A program made the position numbers and the translations under genes. 64,000 nucleotides of DNA from Aliivibrio sifiae (lineage in GTDB: Bacteria > Pseudomonadota > Gammaproteobacteria > Enterobacterales > Vibrionaceae): the NCBI RefSeq assembly GCF_002954705.1, contig NZ_MSCO01000001.1, positions 1,379,541 through 1,443,540 of the forward strand. The letters are read 5' to 3'. Position 1 is the stretch's first letter. The number at the start of each line of letters is the position of its first letter. Shown piece by piece: positions 27,041 to 34,877 of this stretch. The notes below the pieces were generated by a model. That model was not told where the DNA came from and searched no databases. It was given only the letters and a program-made list of their open reading frames with translations.

Positions 27041-28084
27041 ATGAAAAAGTGGACAACTCTCGTCTCTACAGGACTGTGCGCTGCAGCCTTAATCGCTGGT
27101 AATGCACAAGCTGCGGATAAAGAGCTCTATTTTTACAACTGGTCAGAATACATCCCTAATGAAGTGCTAGAAGACTTTACCAAAGAAACTGGTATCAAAG
27201 TTTATTATTCAACTTATGAGTCTAACGAAAGCATGTATGCTAAGTTAAAAACTCAAGGCTCTGGATACGACCTAATTGTTCCTTCAACTTACTTTGTGTC
27301 TAAAATGCGCAAAGAAGGCATGCTACAAAAGATAGACAAAAGTAAACTGCCTCATTTCAAAGATTTAGATCCTAACTATTTGAACAAACCATTTGATCCA
27401 AATAATAACTACTCGATTCCTTACATCTGGGGTGCAACAGGTATTGGTGTTAATGCCGATATGATGAACCCAAATGATCTGAATTCTTGGGATGATTTCT
27501 GGGATGAAAAATGGCAAGGCCAATTAATGATGATGGATGACTCTCGTGAAGTCTTCCATATTGCATTAACAAAATTAGGTTACTCAGCAAACACAACCAA
27601 TCCTGATGAAATCAAAGAAGCATATGAAGAATTGAAAAAACTAATGCCTAACATATTAGTATTTAATTCTGATTTCCCAGCAAATCCGTACTTAGCTGGT
27701 GAGACTAGTGTTGGTATGCTTTGGAACGGTTCAGCTTATATGGCGCGTGAAGAAGGTGCCAACATTCAAATCGTATGGCCAGATAAAGGCGCAATTTTCT
27801 GGATGGACAGCCTAGCGATTCCTGCTGGCGCAAAAAATGTAGACGCAGCGCATCAAATGATGGACTTCTTACTACGTCCTGAGAATGCAGCTAAAATCGC
27901 ACTAGAAATTGGTTACCCAACACCTGTTAAATCAGCATACCCTCTTCTTCCAAAAGAGTTTGCGAATGATCCAAATATCTTCCCACCACAAGAAGTAATG
28001 GATTCAGGCGAATGGCAAGATGAAGTCGGTGAAGCAAGCGCGCTATACGACGAATACTTCCAACGTCTAAAAGTAGATATGTAA
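27041..28084 (+). CDS. potD: Polyamine-binding periplasmic protein PotD (copy 2)
   Basis: A 347-residue periplasmic binding protein, signal peptide ending NAQAADK. FYNWSEYIPNEVLEDFTKET, TYESNESMYAKL, VPSTYFVSKMRKEGMLQ and 'SVGMLWNGSAYMAREEG' match PotD. The binding-site residues W and Y near the N-terminus (NWSEYIP) are conserved. AGGAGAAGGAA is a strong ribosome-binding site. It has its own promoter and terminator, unlike copy 1. V. cholerae also has two potD genes here. Confidence 0.95.
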   Translation: MKKWTTLVSTGLCAAALIAGNAQAADKELYFYNWSEYIPNEVLEDFTKETGIKVYYSTYESNESMYAKLKTQGSGYDLIVPSTYFVSKMRKEGMLQKIDKSKLPHFKDLDPNYLNKPFDPNNNYSIPYIWGATGIGVNADMMNPNDLNSWDDFWDEKWQGQLMMMDDSREVFHIALTKLGYSANTTNPDEIKEAYEELKKLMPNILVFNSDFPANPYLAGETSVGMLWNGSAYMAREEGANIQIVWPDKGAIFWMDSLAIPAGAKNVDAAHQMMDFLLRPENAAKIALEIGYPTPVKSAYPLLPKEFANDPNIFPPQEVMDSGEWQDEVGEASALYDEYFQRLKVDM

Positions 28085-28125
28085 TATAACTCTACTTAGC
28101 TTCATCAAGATTGAAGTAATCGAAT

Positions 28126-28162
28126 AAAAAGCCAGTGAATTATACGATTCATTGGCTTTTTT
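28126..28162. terminator. Terminator between potD copy 2 and cobB
   Basis: AAAAGCCAGTGAAT pairs with ATTCATTGGCTTTT (one mismatch), with T or A runs on both sides, serving two convergent genes. Confidence 0.9.
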
Positions 28163-28167
28163 AATTA

Positions 28168-28896
28168 TTAAGTTTTATTAATCTCACTCTCTAACAACTC
28201 TGAGACTAACTCAGGAACTAACACACCAGCCTTTCCATAGCGCTTTTCTTCAAACTCATCATCAACCGCACTTGGCTCTAAGTTAATTTCAATAGTATGA
28301 GCACCGTGCAACCTTGCTTCATGAACAAACCCTGCCGCTGGGTACACTGAACCAGAGGTTCCAATAGAAATAAACAAATCAGCTTTATTTAATGCATCAT
28401 GAATTCGCCCCATCTCTAATGGCATCTCACCGAACCAAACCACATGAGGACGCAGCTGCGCAGGTATCTGGCAACAATGACAAAGATCTCCCGTATAAAT
28501 ATCATCAGTACAATCTATGACTTGATTTGATTCTTCACAACGAACTTTATTTAGTTCACCATGCATATGAATGACGTTTGAACTGCCACCACGTTCGTGC
28601 AAATTATCAATATTTTGCGTCACAATAGTTACCGTTCCATCGAGTTTACTTTCAAGTTTAGCTAAGGCTTTATGGGCAGCATTTGGTTGAATATCTTCAC
28701 TTTTTAACAACGAACGGCGCTTGTTATAGAAATCTTGAACTAAATCAGGGGCTTTAAAAAAGCCTTCAGGTGTCGCTACATCTTCAATTCGATGATTTTC
28801 CCAAAGACCATCACTTGCTCGAAATGTTTGAATCCCTGATTCAGCAGAAATCCCTGCTCCTGTTAAAATAACAATATTCTGATATGGAAATAGCAT
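28168..28896 (-). CDS. cobB: NAD-dependent protein deacylase CobB (sirtuin)
   Basis: A 242-residue Sir2-family enzyme that removes acetyl or succinyl groups from lysines using NAD+. [14 protein letters not shown] and [12 protein letters not shown] bind NAD, and His in VIHMHGEL is catalytic. The zinc site is shortened: one Cys in VRCEES and CHCC at the second half. 'YxxR' for desuccinylation is seen as [10 protein letters not shown]. It is divergent from a LysR regulator and convergent with potD. Confidence 0.95.
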   Translation of the reverse strand: MLFPYQNIVILTGAGISAESGIQTFRASDGLWENHRIEDVATPEGFFKAPDLVQDFYNKRRSLLKSEDIQPNAAHKALAKLESKLDGTVTIVTQNIDNLHERGGSSNVIHMHGELNKVRCEESNQVIDCTDDIYTGDLCHCCQIPAQLRPHVVWFGEMPLEMGRIHDALNKADLFISIGTSGSVYPAAGFVHEARLHGAHTIEINLEPSAVDDEFEEKRYGKAGVLVPELVSELLESEINKT

Positions 28897-29063
28897 TCAT
28901 CATCCTTAGCTGTCGTCTTTTATCTCTAAACTCTATCATGAAAAAACGAAGTATTTTCAACAGATAACTAAAAACAAAGACACAACTCACTTTATTCAAT
29001 TCAATCGCTCCATTACAATAGTAAGCGTTCTTTTTACTGTTAAATTTACCAATAGAGAAACCT

Positions 29064-30008
29064 ATGTTAAAGCAAGCCAAACAAATGATCGTATTTAATG
29101 CGCTCACTCAACAGAAAAGCTTTACTAAGGCCGCTCAGCTTCTTGAAATTTCAAGAACGCAGGTCAGTTTGCAGATTCAGCTTCTTGAGGAGCGTTTAGG
29201 TGTTCAGTTAGTACAACGAACAACACGCTCTTTTTCCCTTACAGAAGCTGGTCAATCATTCGCGGTGCATTGCGCCAATATTGCCGATGAGATTAACGAG
29301 GCAGAGAACGAATTGCTATCTAATATGGATACATTAAATGGCAAACTTCGTGTCGGGATCGCTCAATCTTTTGCGACCAATCATATATTGCCCTATCTTT
29401 CTGAGCTTCATCAGCGCTATCCACAACTGAATATTGAAATAACCTTGTTTGATCATAAGATTGATGTGATTGCGGAGCAATTAGACTTATGGATAGGTGT
29501 GATGGATTCCCCTCCAGAAGGGTTTGTTGCAAGACATCTGATTGATTGTCATTTCGTTCTAGTTGCAAGCCCTAGTTATCTATCAAAACAAGGGATCCCT
29601 TATCATCCTTATGATCTTAAAAAACACAACTGTCTTACTTATATTAGTCGTGAACGTAAGGATAATGTGTGGGGTTTTCATAAAGGTGAAGAGGACCTTC
29701 AAATTAAAGTGACTGGTAATTATCGCATCGATTCTGCCGACGCCATTCGTAACGCCACGATTTCCGGTAACGGTATTGGCTATATCGCCACTTATCTTTT
29801 ATCAGATGAGCTGCGGACAGGTAAACTAGTTCAGCTCTTACCTGATTGGGAATTAAATCAATCAATGCCTTTATATGCAATTTACCCTCGACGTAAATTC
29901 CTACCTAAAAAGGTCCATATTTTTATGGAGTTTGTTCGACAGCATATTAACTCAGACAGAATTGATAATACTCTACCATATAGAATTAGGGATAGTTACA
30001 GTCAATAA
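29064..30008 (+). CDS. LysR-family transcriptional regulator
   Basis: A 314-residue regulator. N-terminal winged HTH at residues 1-62 (AKQMIVFNALTQQKSFTKAA, RTQVSLQIQLLEERLGVQLV) and a substrate-binding domain at 90-300 (GIAQSFATNHILPYLSELHQ, 'LDLWIGVMDSPPEGFVARHL', 'SGNGIGYIATYLL'). It resembles CrgA/PA-type LysR proteins controlling nearby or unlinked genes. It is divergent from cobB (167-base gap) and upstream of nupC. The effector is unknown. Confidence 0.9.
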   Translation: MLKQAKQMIVFNALTQQKSFTKAAQLLEISRTQVSLQIQLLEERLGVQLVQRTTRSFSLTEAGQSFAVHCANIADEINEAENELLSNMDTLNGKLRVGIAQSFATNHILPYLSELHQRYPQLNIEITLFDHKIDVIAEQLDLWIGVMDSPPEGFVARHLIDCHFVLVASPSYLSKQGIPYHPYDLKKHNCLTYISRERKDNVWGFHKGEEDLQIKVTGNYRIDSADAIRNATISGNGIGYIATYLLSDELRTGKLVQLLPDWELNQSMPLYAIYPRRKFLPKKVHIFMEFVRQHINSDRIDNTLPYRIRDSYSQ

Positions 30009-30052
30009 CACACCAAATTATCCCATATAGTAACAACTAACTCTTTTATATG

Positions 30053-30068
30053 TGACAAATCTCTCAAA
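30053..30068. promoter_or_regulatory. CRP-like site upstream of nupC
   Basis: TGTGACAAATCTCTCA matches TGTGAN6TCACA with one mismatch. It sits about 120 bases before the predicted nupC transcription start, plausible for CRP or CytR control. Confidence 0.45.
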
Positions 30069-30146
30069 CAAGCTGTTATTGATGAATAGGCAACCGATCT
30101 TCTCTCTTTTTGTTATCATCATGTACATTCAATAACAACTTGATCC

Positions 30147-30174
30147 TTGTCACACTTTTATTTTTGACTAGAAT
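30147..30174 (+). promoter_or_regulatory. nupC promoter
   Basis: TTGTCA (30147-30152) and TAGAAT (30169-30174), 16-base spacer. It lies downstream of an in-frame ATG at 30110-30114, which therefore cannot be the usual start. Confidence 0.65.
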
Positions 30175-30214
30175 ACCCCCGCAATCATTAACTAAATACT
30201 ATTGGAGTTTGACC

Positions 30215-31435
30215 ATGAACTTTTTGGTCAGTATTTTAGGCATTGTTTGCCTATTCGCGATTGCCTTTCTCTTTTCTGAAAACCGACAAGCCATAAAATG
30301 GCGCACTGTATTAGGCGCATTCCTAATTCAATTACTATTTGCCGGATTCATTCTCTATGTACCTATCGGTCAAACTATCCTTAATAGTATCTCTACTGCC
30401 GTCTCTGACATTATTGCTTATGGACGTGTAGGCACTGAATTCCTTTTTGGTGACTTAGCCCAATACAGGTTAGGCTTCATTTTTGCCGTCAACGTTTTGC
30501 CTACCATCGTTTTCTTCTCAGCATTAATCTCTGTTCTTTATTACTTAGGTATAATGGGATGGATAATTAAATTTATTGGTGGCGGCTTACAGCGCTTCCT
30601 TGGTACAACTCGTACAGAATCAATGTCAGCAACCGCTAATATCTTTGTTGGTTCAGTTGAAGCGCCGTTAGTTGTTCGTCCTTTCCTTGCTAAAATGTCA
30701 CGTTCTGAGTTATTTGCTGTAATGGTTGGTGGTTTAGCGTCTGTAGCTGGTGGCACAATGGTAGGCTACGCGGGTTTAGGCGTTGAATTACGTTATTTAA
30801 TCGCTGCAAGCTTTATGTCAGCTCCTGCTGGATTAATGATGGCAAAACTGCTTGTTCCGCAAACCGAAGAAATTAACGAAGCGGATCAATACGAAGAAGA
30901 TACCGCTGACGATGCTCCTGTAAATATTATTGATGCCGCCTCACAAGGTGCATTGAATGGCTTACAAATAGTCTTTGCAGTAGGTGCTAGCTTATTGGCG
31001 ATTATTAGCTTAATTGCCTTAGTTAATGGTGGATTACATAAAGTTGGCTTATTAGTTGGTTTTGATAATTTAAGCTTAGATCTTATTTTTGGTTACCTAT
31101 TTGCCCCTATTGCTTGGTTAATTGGTGTTCCATGGTCAGAAGCAACCGTTGCTGCAAGTTTAATTGGTAAGAAAATCGCGATTAATGAATTCGTAGCCTT
31201 TGCTGACTTAATGGCAGTTAAAGATCAATTAAGCGAACATTCTCAAGCTATTGTTACTTTCGCTTTATGTGGCTTTGCAAACTTAACCTCTATCGCCATG
31301 TTAATGGGTGGATTAGGTGGCGTTGTTCCAAGTCGCCGCCCAGACATTGCACGCTTAGGCATGAAAGCTATCTTTGCTGCAACATTAGCAAACTTAATGA
31401 GTGCCACAGTTGCTGGAATCTTCCTTTCTTTCTAA
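30215..31435 (+). CDS. nupC: Concentrative nucleoside transporter NupC family
   Basis: A 406-residue H+ or Na+-driven nucleoside importer of the CNT family. N-terminal helices, gate domain and transport domain with 'GSVEAPLVVRPFL', 'VAGGTMVGYAGLGVELRYLI' and 'LCGFANLTSIAMLMGGLGGV' are clear; EAP is a substrate-binding region. ATG 30215 follows TTGGAG and gives normal length. Promoter and CRP-like site upstream suggest catabolite control. A hairpin with G-G mismatch terminates it. Confidence 0.92.
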   Translation: MNFLVSILGIVCLFAIAFLFSENRQAIKWRTVLGAFLIQLLFAGFILYVPIGQTILNSISTAVSDIIAYGRVGTEFLFGDLAQYRLGFIFAVNVLPTIVFFSALISVLYYLGIMGWIIKFIGGGLQRFLGTTRTESMSATANIFVGSVEAPLVVRPFLAKMSRSELFAVMVGGLASVAGGTMVGYAGLGVELRYLIAASFMSAPAGLMMAKLLVPQTEEINEADQYEEDTADDAPVNIIDAASQGALNGLQIVFAVGASLLAIISLIALVNGGLHKVGLLVGFDNLSLDLIFGYLFAPIAWLIGVPWSEATVAASLIGKKIAINEFVAFADLMAVKDQLSEHSQAIVTFALCGFANLTSIAMLMGGLGGVVPSRRPDIARLGMKAIFAATLANLMSATVAGIFLSF

Positions 31436-31463
31436 AGAAGTCGATACTGATAACATAAGACAT

Positions 31464-31502
31464 AAAAAAGGCACTCATGATAATACGTGAGTGGCTTTTT
31501 CT
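31464..31502 (+). terminator. Terminator of nupC
   Basis: AAAAGGCACTCA pairs with TGAGTGGCTTTT with one G-G mismatch, followed by T residues. Confidence 0.75.
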
Positions 31503-31553
31503 TATTCATGACTTACTGCTATACAATAAGTTGCGGGATCTGTTTAATCTGTA

Positions 31554-31844
31554 CTAAAGCTTCGTCATACGATTAAGCACAAATGACACGACTGAGCCGT
31601 CTACCGCTTTTACATACTCTGCAATATGAGCAGAATTTAAATGGTCTTGTAAAAGTGTTTCGCTCTCCCATTGTTCATGGAATACAAATACACATGGGTT
31701 GTCATTGTCTTGATGTAAATCGTACTGAATACAACCCACTTCTTTACGTGTCGGTTCAAGCAGTTTAAGCATTTCTGCTTTAACAAATTCAGCTTTACCA
31801 TCTTGAGCTTCAATTCTTGCAACAATAGTCAGTGTTTGAGTCAT
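31554..31844 (-). CDS. ABM-domain quinol monooxygenase-like protein
   Basis: A 96-residue antibiotic biosynthesis monooxygenase (ABM) fold protein, similar in layout to E. coli YgiN. 'TIVARIEAQDGKAEFVKAEM', 'EPTRKEVGCIQYDLHQDNDN' and 'FVFHEQWESETLLQDHLNSAH' cover the ferredoxin-like fold. Such proteins oxidise quinols or small aromatics without cofactor. It lies 75 bases after the cupin gene; with qnr the three look like an operon. Confidence 0.88.
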   Translation of the reverse strand: MTQTLTIVARIEAQDGKAEFVKAEMLKLLEPTRKEVGCIQYDLHQDNDNPCVFVFHEQWESETLLQDHLNSAHIAEYVKAVDGSVVSFVLNRMTKL

Positions 31845-31919
31845 TATATTTGTTCCGTTCTATTAATAGAGAAGACAGAGTAAACGATTAAAAGCCCAAA
31901 TGTAAGAATCTTCATTTAC

Positions 31920-32231
31920 TCAATAAAAAACCGCTAACCAAATCGTTAAATTATCAGGATCTGTTTTACTCACTTTATGTTTCTGATGTGCAGGGATAGT
32001 TAAGTAATCTCCCTTACATAAGGTTTTCTCTGTGCCATCTTCAAATGCAATCGTACCAAAACCTTCAAGCACTAAAATCCATTCATTTTCATCTTGATCA
32101 TACCAACCAGATTCAGGAGAGCTTTGACCTGACGATACTATTCTCTCTATACGCACTGAATGACTTGTCACTAAATCAGTAAATACCTCATTGCAGAGAT
32201 CATTCGGAAGGTTGGTTAACAAATTACTCAT
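31920..32231 (-). CDS. Small cupin-domain protein
   Basis: A 103-residue single-domain cupin. 'GWYDQDENEWILVLEGFGTIAFEDG' and 'LCKGDYLTIPAHQKHKVSKTDPD' are the two cupin motifs; the usual first-motif HxH is reduced to DQDE, the second-motif His is kept in PAHQKHKV. Metal binding is therefore uncertain. It starts 12 bases after the qnr stop, so it is co-transcribed with qnr. Confidence 0.85.
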   Translation of the reverse strand: MSNLLTNLPNDLCNEVFTDLVTSHSVRIERIVSSGQSSPESGWYDQDENEWILVLEGFGTIAFEDGTEKTLCKGDYLTIPAHQKHKVSKTDPDNLTIWLAVFY

Positions 32232-32243
32232 CGCACTCTCCTA

Positions 32244-32900
32244 TTAATCAGGTAAAACGACCAGGCCCAGTGGTTCTAATAATTGTTCTTGTTGCCAACC
32301 ACAAATCTTAACGCCTGTTAAGTCTACTCTACGAGGATCTAAGCCTTCTAATTCACAATGACACAAATTAGCATCTTGCATTCTAAATTGCCCCCATGCA
32401 TCGACAGAGAAAGAACCTCGAGATAGATCAGAACCTTTAAATGAAGCGCCTTGTAGATTTGCTCCATTCCATTTATTTTCAAACAAATCACATTTCTCTA
32501 TACATAAACGTTCAAGATTGGCGTAGGACAAGTTGCAACCGGTTATGTACACAGAACAAAAATACATCTGATGGCTAATTTGATTTACAAAATTCGCTTG
32601 AAGAAAGTTTGCTCCTTTTAAATCACAATCTCTAAACTCAGCCCCAAACCCATTTGCGCCTTTAAAATTAGCCATCGTTAAGCGACAATTTTTAAAAGAA
32701 GCATCACGCAAGTCACTGTAATCAAAATGACAACCTTCGATAGCACCTTGTTCGATAAAGACACAATCAACAAATCGAGCGTCTCTAAGGTTTGTACGAC
32801 TAAAATTACAACAATAAAACTTACACTCTTCGTAATAAGATTCGCTTAAATCTTGACGTGAGAAATCTACTTTATCAAACACTTCATTATATATTGCCAT
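32244..32900 (-). CDS. qnr: Qnr-family pentapeptide repeat protein
   Basis: A 218-residue beta-helix protein made of A(D/N)LxX repeats that mimics DNA and protects gyrase and topoisomerase IV from quinolones. 'VFIEQGAIEGCHFDYSDLRD', 'RDCDLKGANFLQANF', 'MYFCSVYITGCNLSYANLE', 'EKCDLFENKWNGANLQGASF' and 'GLDPRRVDLTGVKICGWQQE' follow QnrS/QnrA closely, with the dimer-forming C-terminal helix. ATG 32900 gives the exact Qnr length. Its ribosome-binding site lies in a hairpin. Chromosomal qnr genes of marine vibrios are thought to be the source of plasmid qnr. Level of resistance given is not predictable here. Confidence 0.94.
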   Translation of the reverse strand: MAIYNEVFDKVDFSRQDLSESYYEECKFYCCNFSRTNLRDARFVDCVFIEQGAIEGCHFDYSDLRDASFKNCRLTMANFKGANGFGAEFRDCDLKGANFLQANFVNQISHQMYFCSVYITGCNLSYANLERLCIEKCDLFENKWNGANLQGASFKGSDLSRGSFSVDAWGQFRMQDANLCHCELEGLDPRRVDLTGVKICGWQQEQLLEPLGLVVLPD

Positions 32901-32932
32901 GTCTTTCCCTCTAAATTTATCTGAGGAAAGAC
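32901..32932 (-). promoter_or_regulatory. Hairpin over the qnr ribosome-binding site
   Basis: On the minus strand GTCTTTCC and GGAAAGAC form a perfect 8-bp stem, extended by two pairs past a bulge, whose 3' arm ends at the ATG. It includes the last bases of GAGGGAAAGAC, the ribosome-binding region. It could limit translation or sense temperature. Confidence 0.6.
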
Positions 32933-33126
32933 TATCAGTATCTCTTACAAATACCAATAAATATAAACCCTTAAAAAACATTAACTTAAAATGACGCGAA
33001 ATGGCCACTTTAAGGCACCAAATAACACCTCTAAGAGATATAAGCCGCACAAGAAGCCGCGGATCAAAAGAAAAAAGTTTAAACTTACTGTCGCAATTTG
33101 AGAGCTCTTGGGTTGAGAATTTAAAC

Positions 33127-33501
33127 CTAGATGAATATTTTACTTTTCATACGAATGAAAGCCGAAACCTGCGGGCTACGAGGAAGATTTAATCTCATGA
33201 CACTATCGCAGCATCGCATTAATACTTGATGGGCTTTATCTTCTAATTCTTCGTTAGAATCTAATGCTGAAAATGAAATAGATGAACTCATTTTATAGGT
33301 GTACTGCAAAAGATCAGGAGATTCTGTTGAATTGAAAATAACATCTTCGCAAGCTTTAGCTTGACTATCAATTATCCATTTTTTAACTAAAATCGCCTGA
33401 GCAGCATTGCTTAATGTTATCGCACTTACAAAATCTTTCTGATTAAAATAAAGGTCAATAGCCCTATTCAATTGATGTAATGCGATTGCTACATTATCCA
33501 T
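33127..33501 (-). CDS. Helical protein of unknown function, HEPN-like
   Basis: A 124-residue, mostly helical protein. 'LNRAIDLYFNQKDFVSAITLSNAAQAIL' resembles the first helices of HEPN-like small proteins common in proteobacteria. The HEPN RNase motif (RX4-6H) is not evident. GGAGGTAACG precedes the ATG. It stands alone between qnr and an acetyltransferase. Function unknown. Confidence 0.6.
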   Translation of the reverse strand: MDNVAIALHQLNRAIDLYFNQKDFVSAITLSNAAQAILVKKWIIDSQAKACEDVIFNSTESPDLLQYTYKMSSSISFSALDSNEELEDKAHQVLMRCCDSVMRLNLPRSPQVSAFIRMKSKIFI

Positions 33502-33653
33502 AACGTTACCTCCTTATTTGTTTATAAAACTAGCTCGAATTTAAAACACGAGCTCCTCTATTAAGAGTTTAGATAACTTTACGAACATAAAATGCTATCA
33601 CGATCACTAATGTATATTTTCGTTTAAAAAAAGAACAATTGTTAATTCTATCG

Positions 33654-34271
33654 TTAATTATCTTCTTCCATTAGTGGGCGCCACATCTCATCTAATTCTT
33701 GATTTGTCGGCATTTTACTATGAGAAATTGACTTAACTACACGGCAAGGATTACCAACAGAAACACAATCAGAAGGGATGTCTTTAGTTACAACACTACC
33801 CGCACCAATGATACTTCTATCACCAATGGTTACCCCATCCAGAATAACACTATTAGCGCCTATCCATACGTTATCGCCAATAACAATAGGATTACCTGTA
33901 GCAATAGGAAGCACTCGTTCAGCAAGATCAAAAGGATGCCCAGCAGTGCTAATGACTACATTAGGGCCAATTTGAACATACTCACCAATAGTTACGCTAG
34001 CAAGGTCAAGAATCGTGACACCTGTATTTAAGAACCCTCCTTGTTTAAAGCAAATATTTTTCCCCATATCACAATAAAAAGGAGGAATGATGGTAACCCC
34101 TTTATTACTTCCTAAAAGGTCATCCAATAGCTCTTGTCTAAATGCGCCTTGCGACGGACGGCTATGGTTAAACTCATAGAGTTTTTCCTTTACTTGGTTT
34201 TGAAAATCCATCAATTCACGATCAATAGGAATATGCACACTAAAATCTGACAATTTATGACTCATTCTCAC
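33654..34271 (-). CDS. Maa/NodL-type sugar O-acetyltransferase
   Basis: A 205-residue left-handed beta-helix acetyltransferase using acetyl-CoA. Hexapeptide repeats run from about residue 75 to 185 ('GVTILDLASVTIGEYVQIGP', 'IVIGDNVWIGANSVILDGVT', 'IGAGSVVTKDIPSDCVSVGN'), with catalytic His in STAGHPFDL and a Maa N-terminal segment. The acceptor is probably a sugar or nodulation-factor-like glycan but cannot be told from sequence. A second paralogue is at 46555-47100. Confidence 0.9.
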   Translation of the reverse strand: MRMSHKLSDFSVHIPIDRELMDFQNQVKEKLYEFNHSRPSQGAFRQELLDDLLGSNKGVTIIPPFYCDMGKNICFKQGGFLNTGVTILDLASVTIGEYVQIGPNVVISTAGHPFDLAERVLPIATGNPIVIGDNVWIGANSVILDGVTIGDRSIIGAGSVVTKDIPSDCVSVGNPCRVVKSISHSKMPTNQELDEMWRPLMEEDN

Positions 34272-34315
34272 TCCTTATTAAACGACACTCCCTATTTAAA
34301 TCCAACCAAATAAAA

Positions 34316-34759
34316 CTATATTGTTACGTTCTCATTCTTTAACTGAGTTTTATGCGGTACAGGGAAAGCTTTATCATAAGCCAAGTTATAGATATAAGCA
34401 TAAAACAGATAAAATACAACGAGACCAATATCTAAAATAAAGGCTTCAACTAGGCTGACATTTAAGAACCATGCTATTGCAGGAATAGTAAGCACCAATA
34501 ACCCCCCTTCAAAACCTAAACTGTGCATGACACGATTCATCGTCGTTTTTACTGTGCTGCCAGTTCTTTTTATCATGTAGTTATCAAATAGAATGTTATA
34601 AACATAGTTCCATCCCGTAGCCACCACAGAAAAAACAACCCCCATAATACCCACATGCCCCATTTCAAAGCCAAACTGACTTAGGACACCAACAATCAAT
34701 AACAAACCAATTAATTCAAATAAAATAGCGTGACGAATACGATCAAAACGAGTTCTCAT
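34316..34759 (-). CDS. PACE-family efflux transporter (AceI-like)
   Basis: A 147-residue inner-membrane protein with four helices arranged as two bacterial transmembrane pair (BTP) domains. RIRHAILFELIGLLL carries the conserved membrane Glu, and 'NYVYNILFDNYM' and 'NLAYDKAFP' are the repeated BTP ends. PACE pumps export chlorhexidine and short diamines such as cadaverine using the proton gradient. It stands alone between the acetyltransferase and slt. Confidence 0.92.
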   Translation of the reverse strand: MRTRFDRIRHAILFELIGLLLIVGVLSQFGFEMGHVGIMGVVFSVVATGWNYVYNILFDNYMIKRTGSTVKTTMNRVMHSLGFEGGLLVLTIPAIAWFLNVSLVEAFILDIGLVVFYLFYAYIYNLAYDKAFPVPHKTQLKNENVTI

Positions 34760-34877
34760 TATATAACTCCAAGCGTTAATGTTAGTTCTATTATATAAAT
34801 TAAAATCGATAGAAAAAGTTAGTTACCATCTATTTTTTAGATGGATAAACATAGAAAAAGTCACACCGTAACAATAA

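Noticed and set aside
30110..30214. Upstream in-frame start of nupC
   Set aside because: It lies upstream of the predicted promoter; CNT proteins start at the ATG with a proper ribosome-binding site.
32901..33050. LexA box for qnr
   Set aside because: No CTGTN8ACAG-like sequence was found upstream; only the hairpin was.
33001..33192. 63-codon plus-strand frame between qnr and the HEPN-like gene
   Set aside because: No homology recognised, no ribosome-binding site, and it overlaps the HEPN-like gene end.
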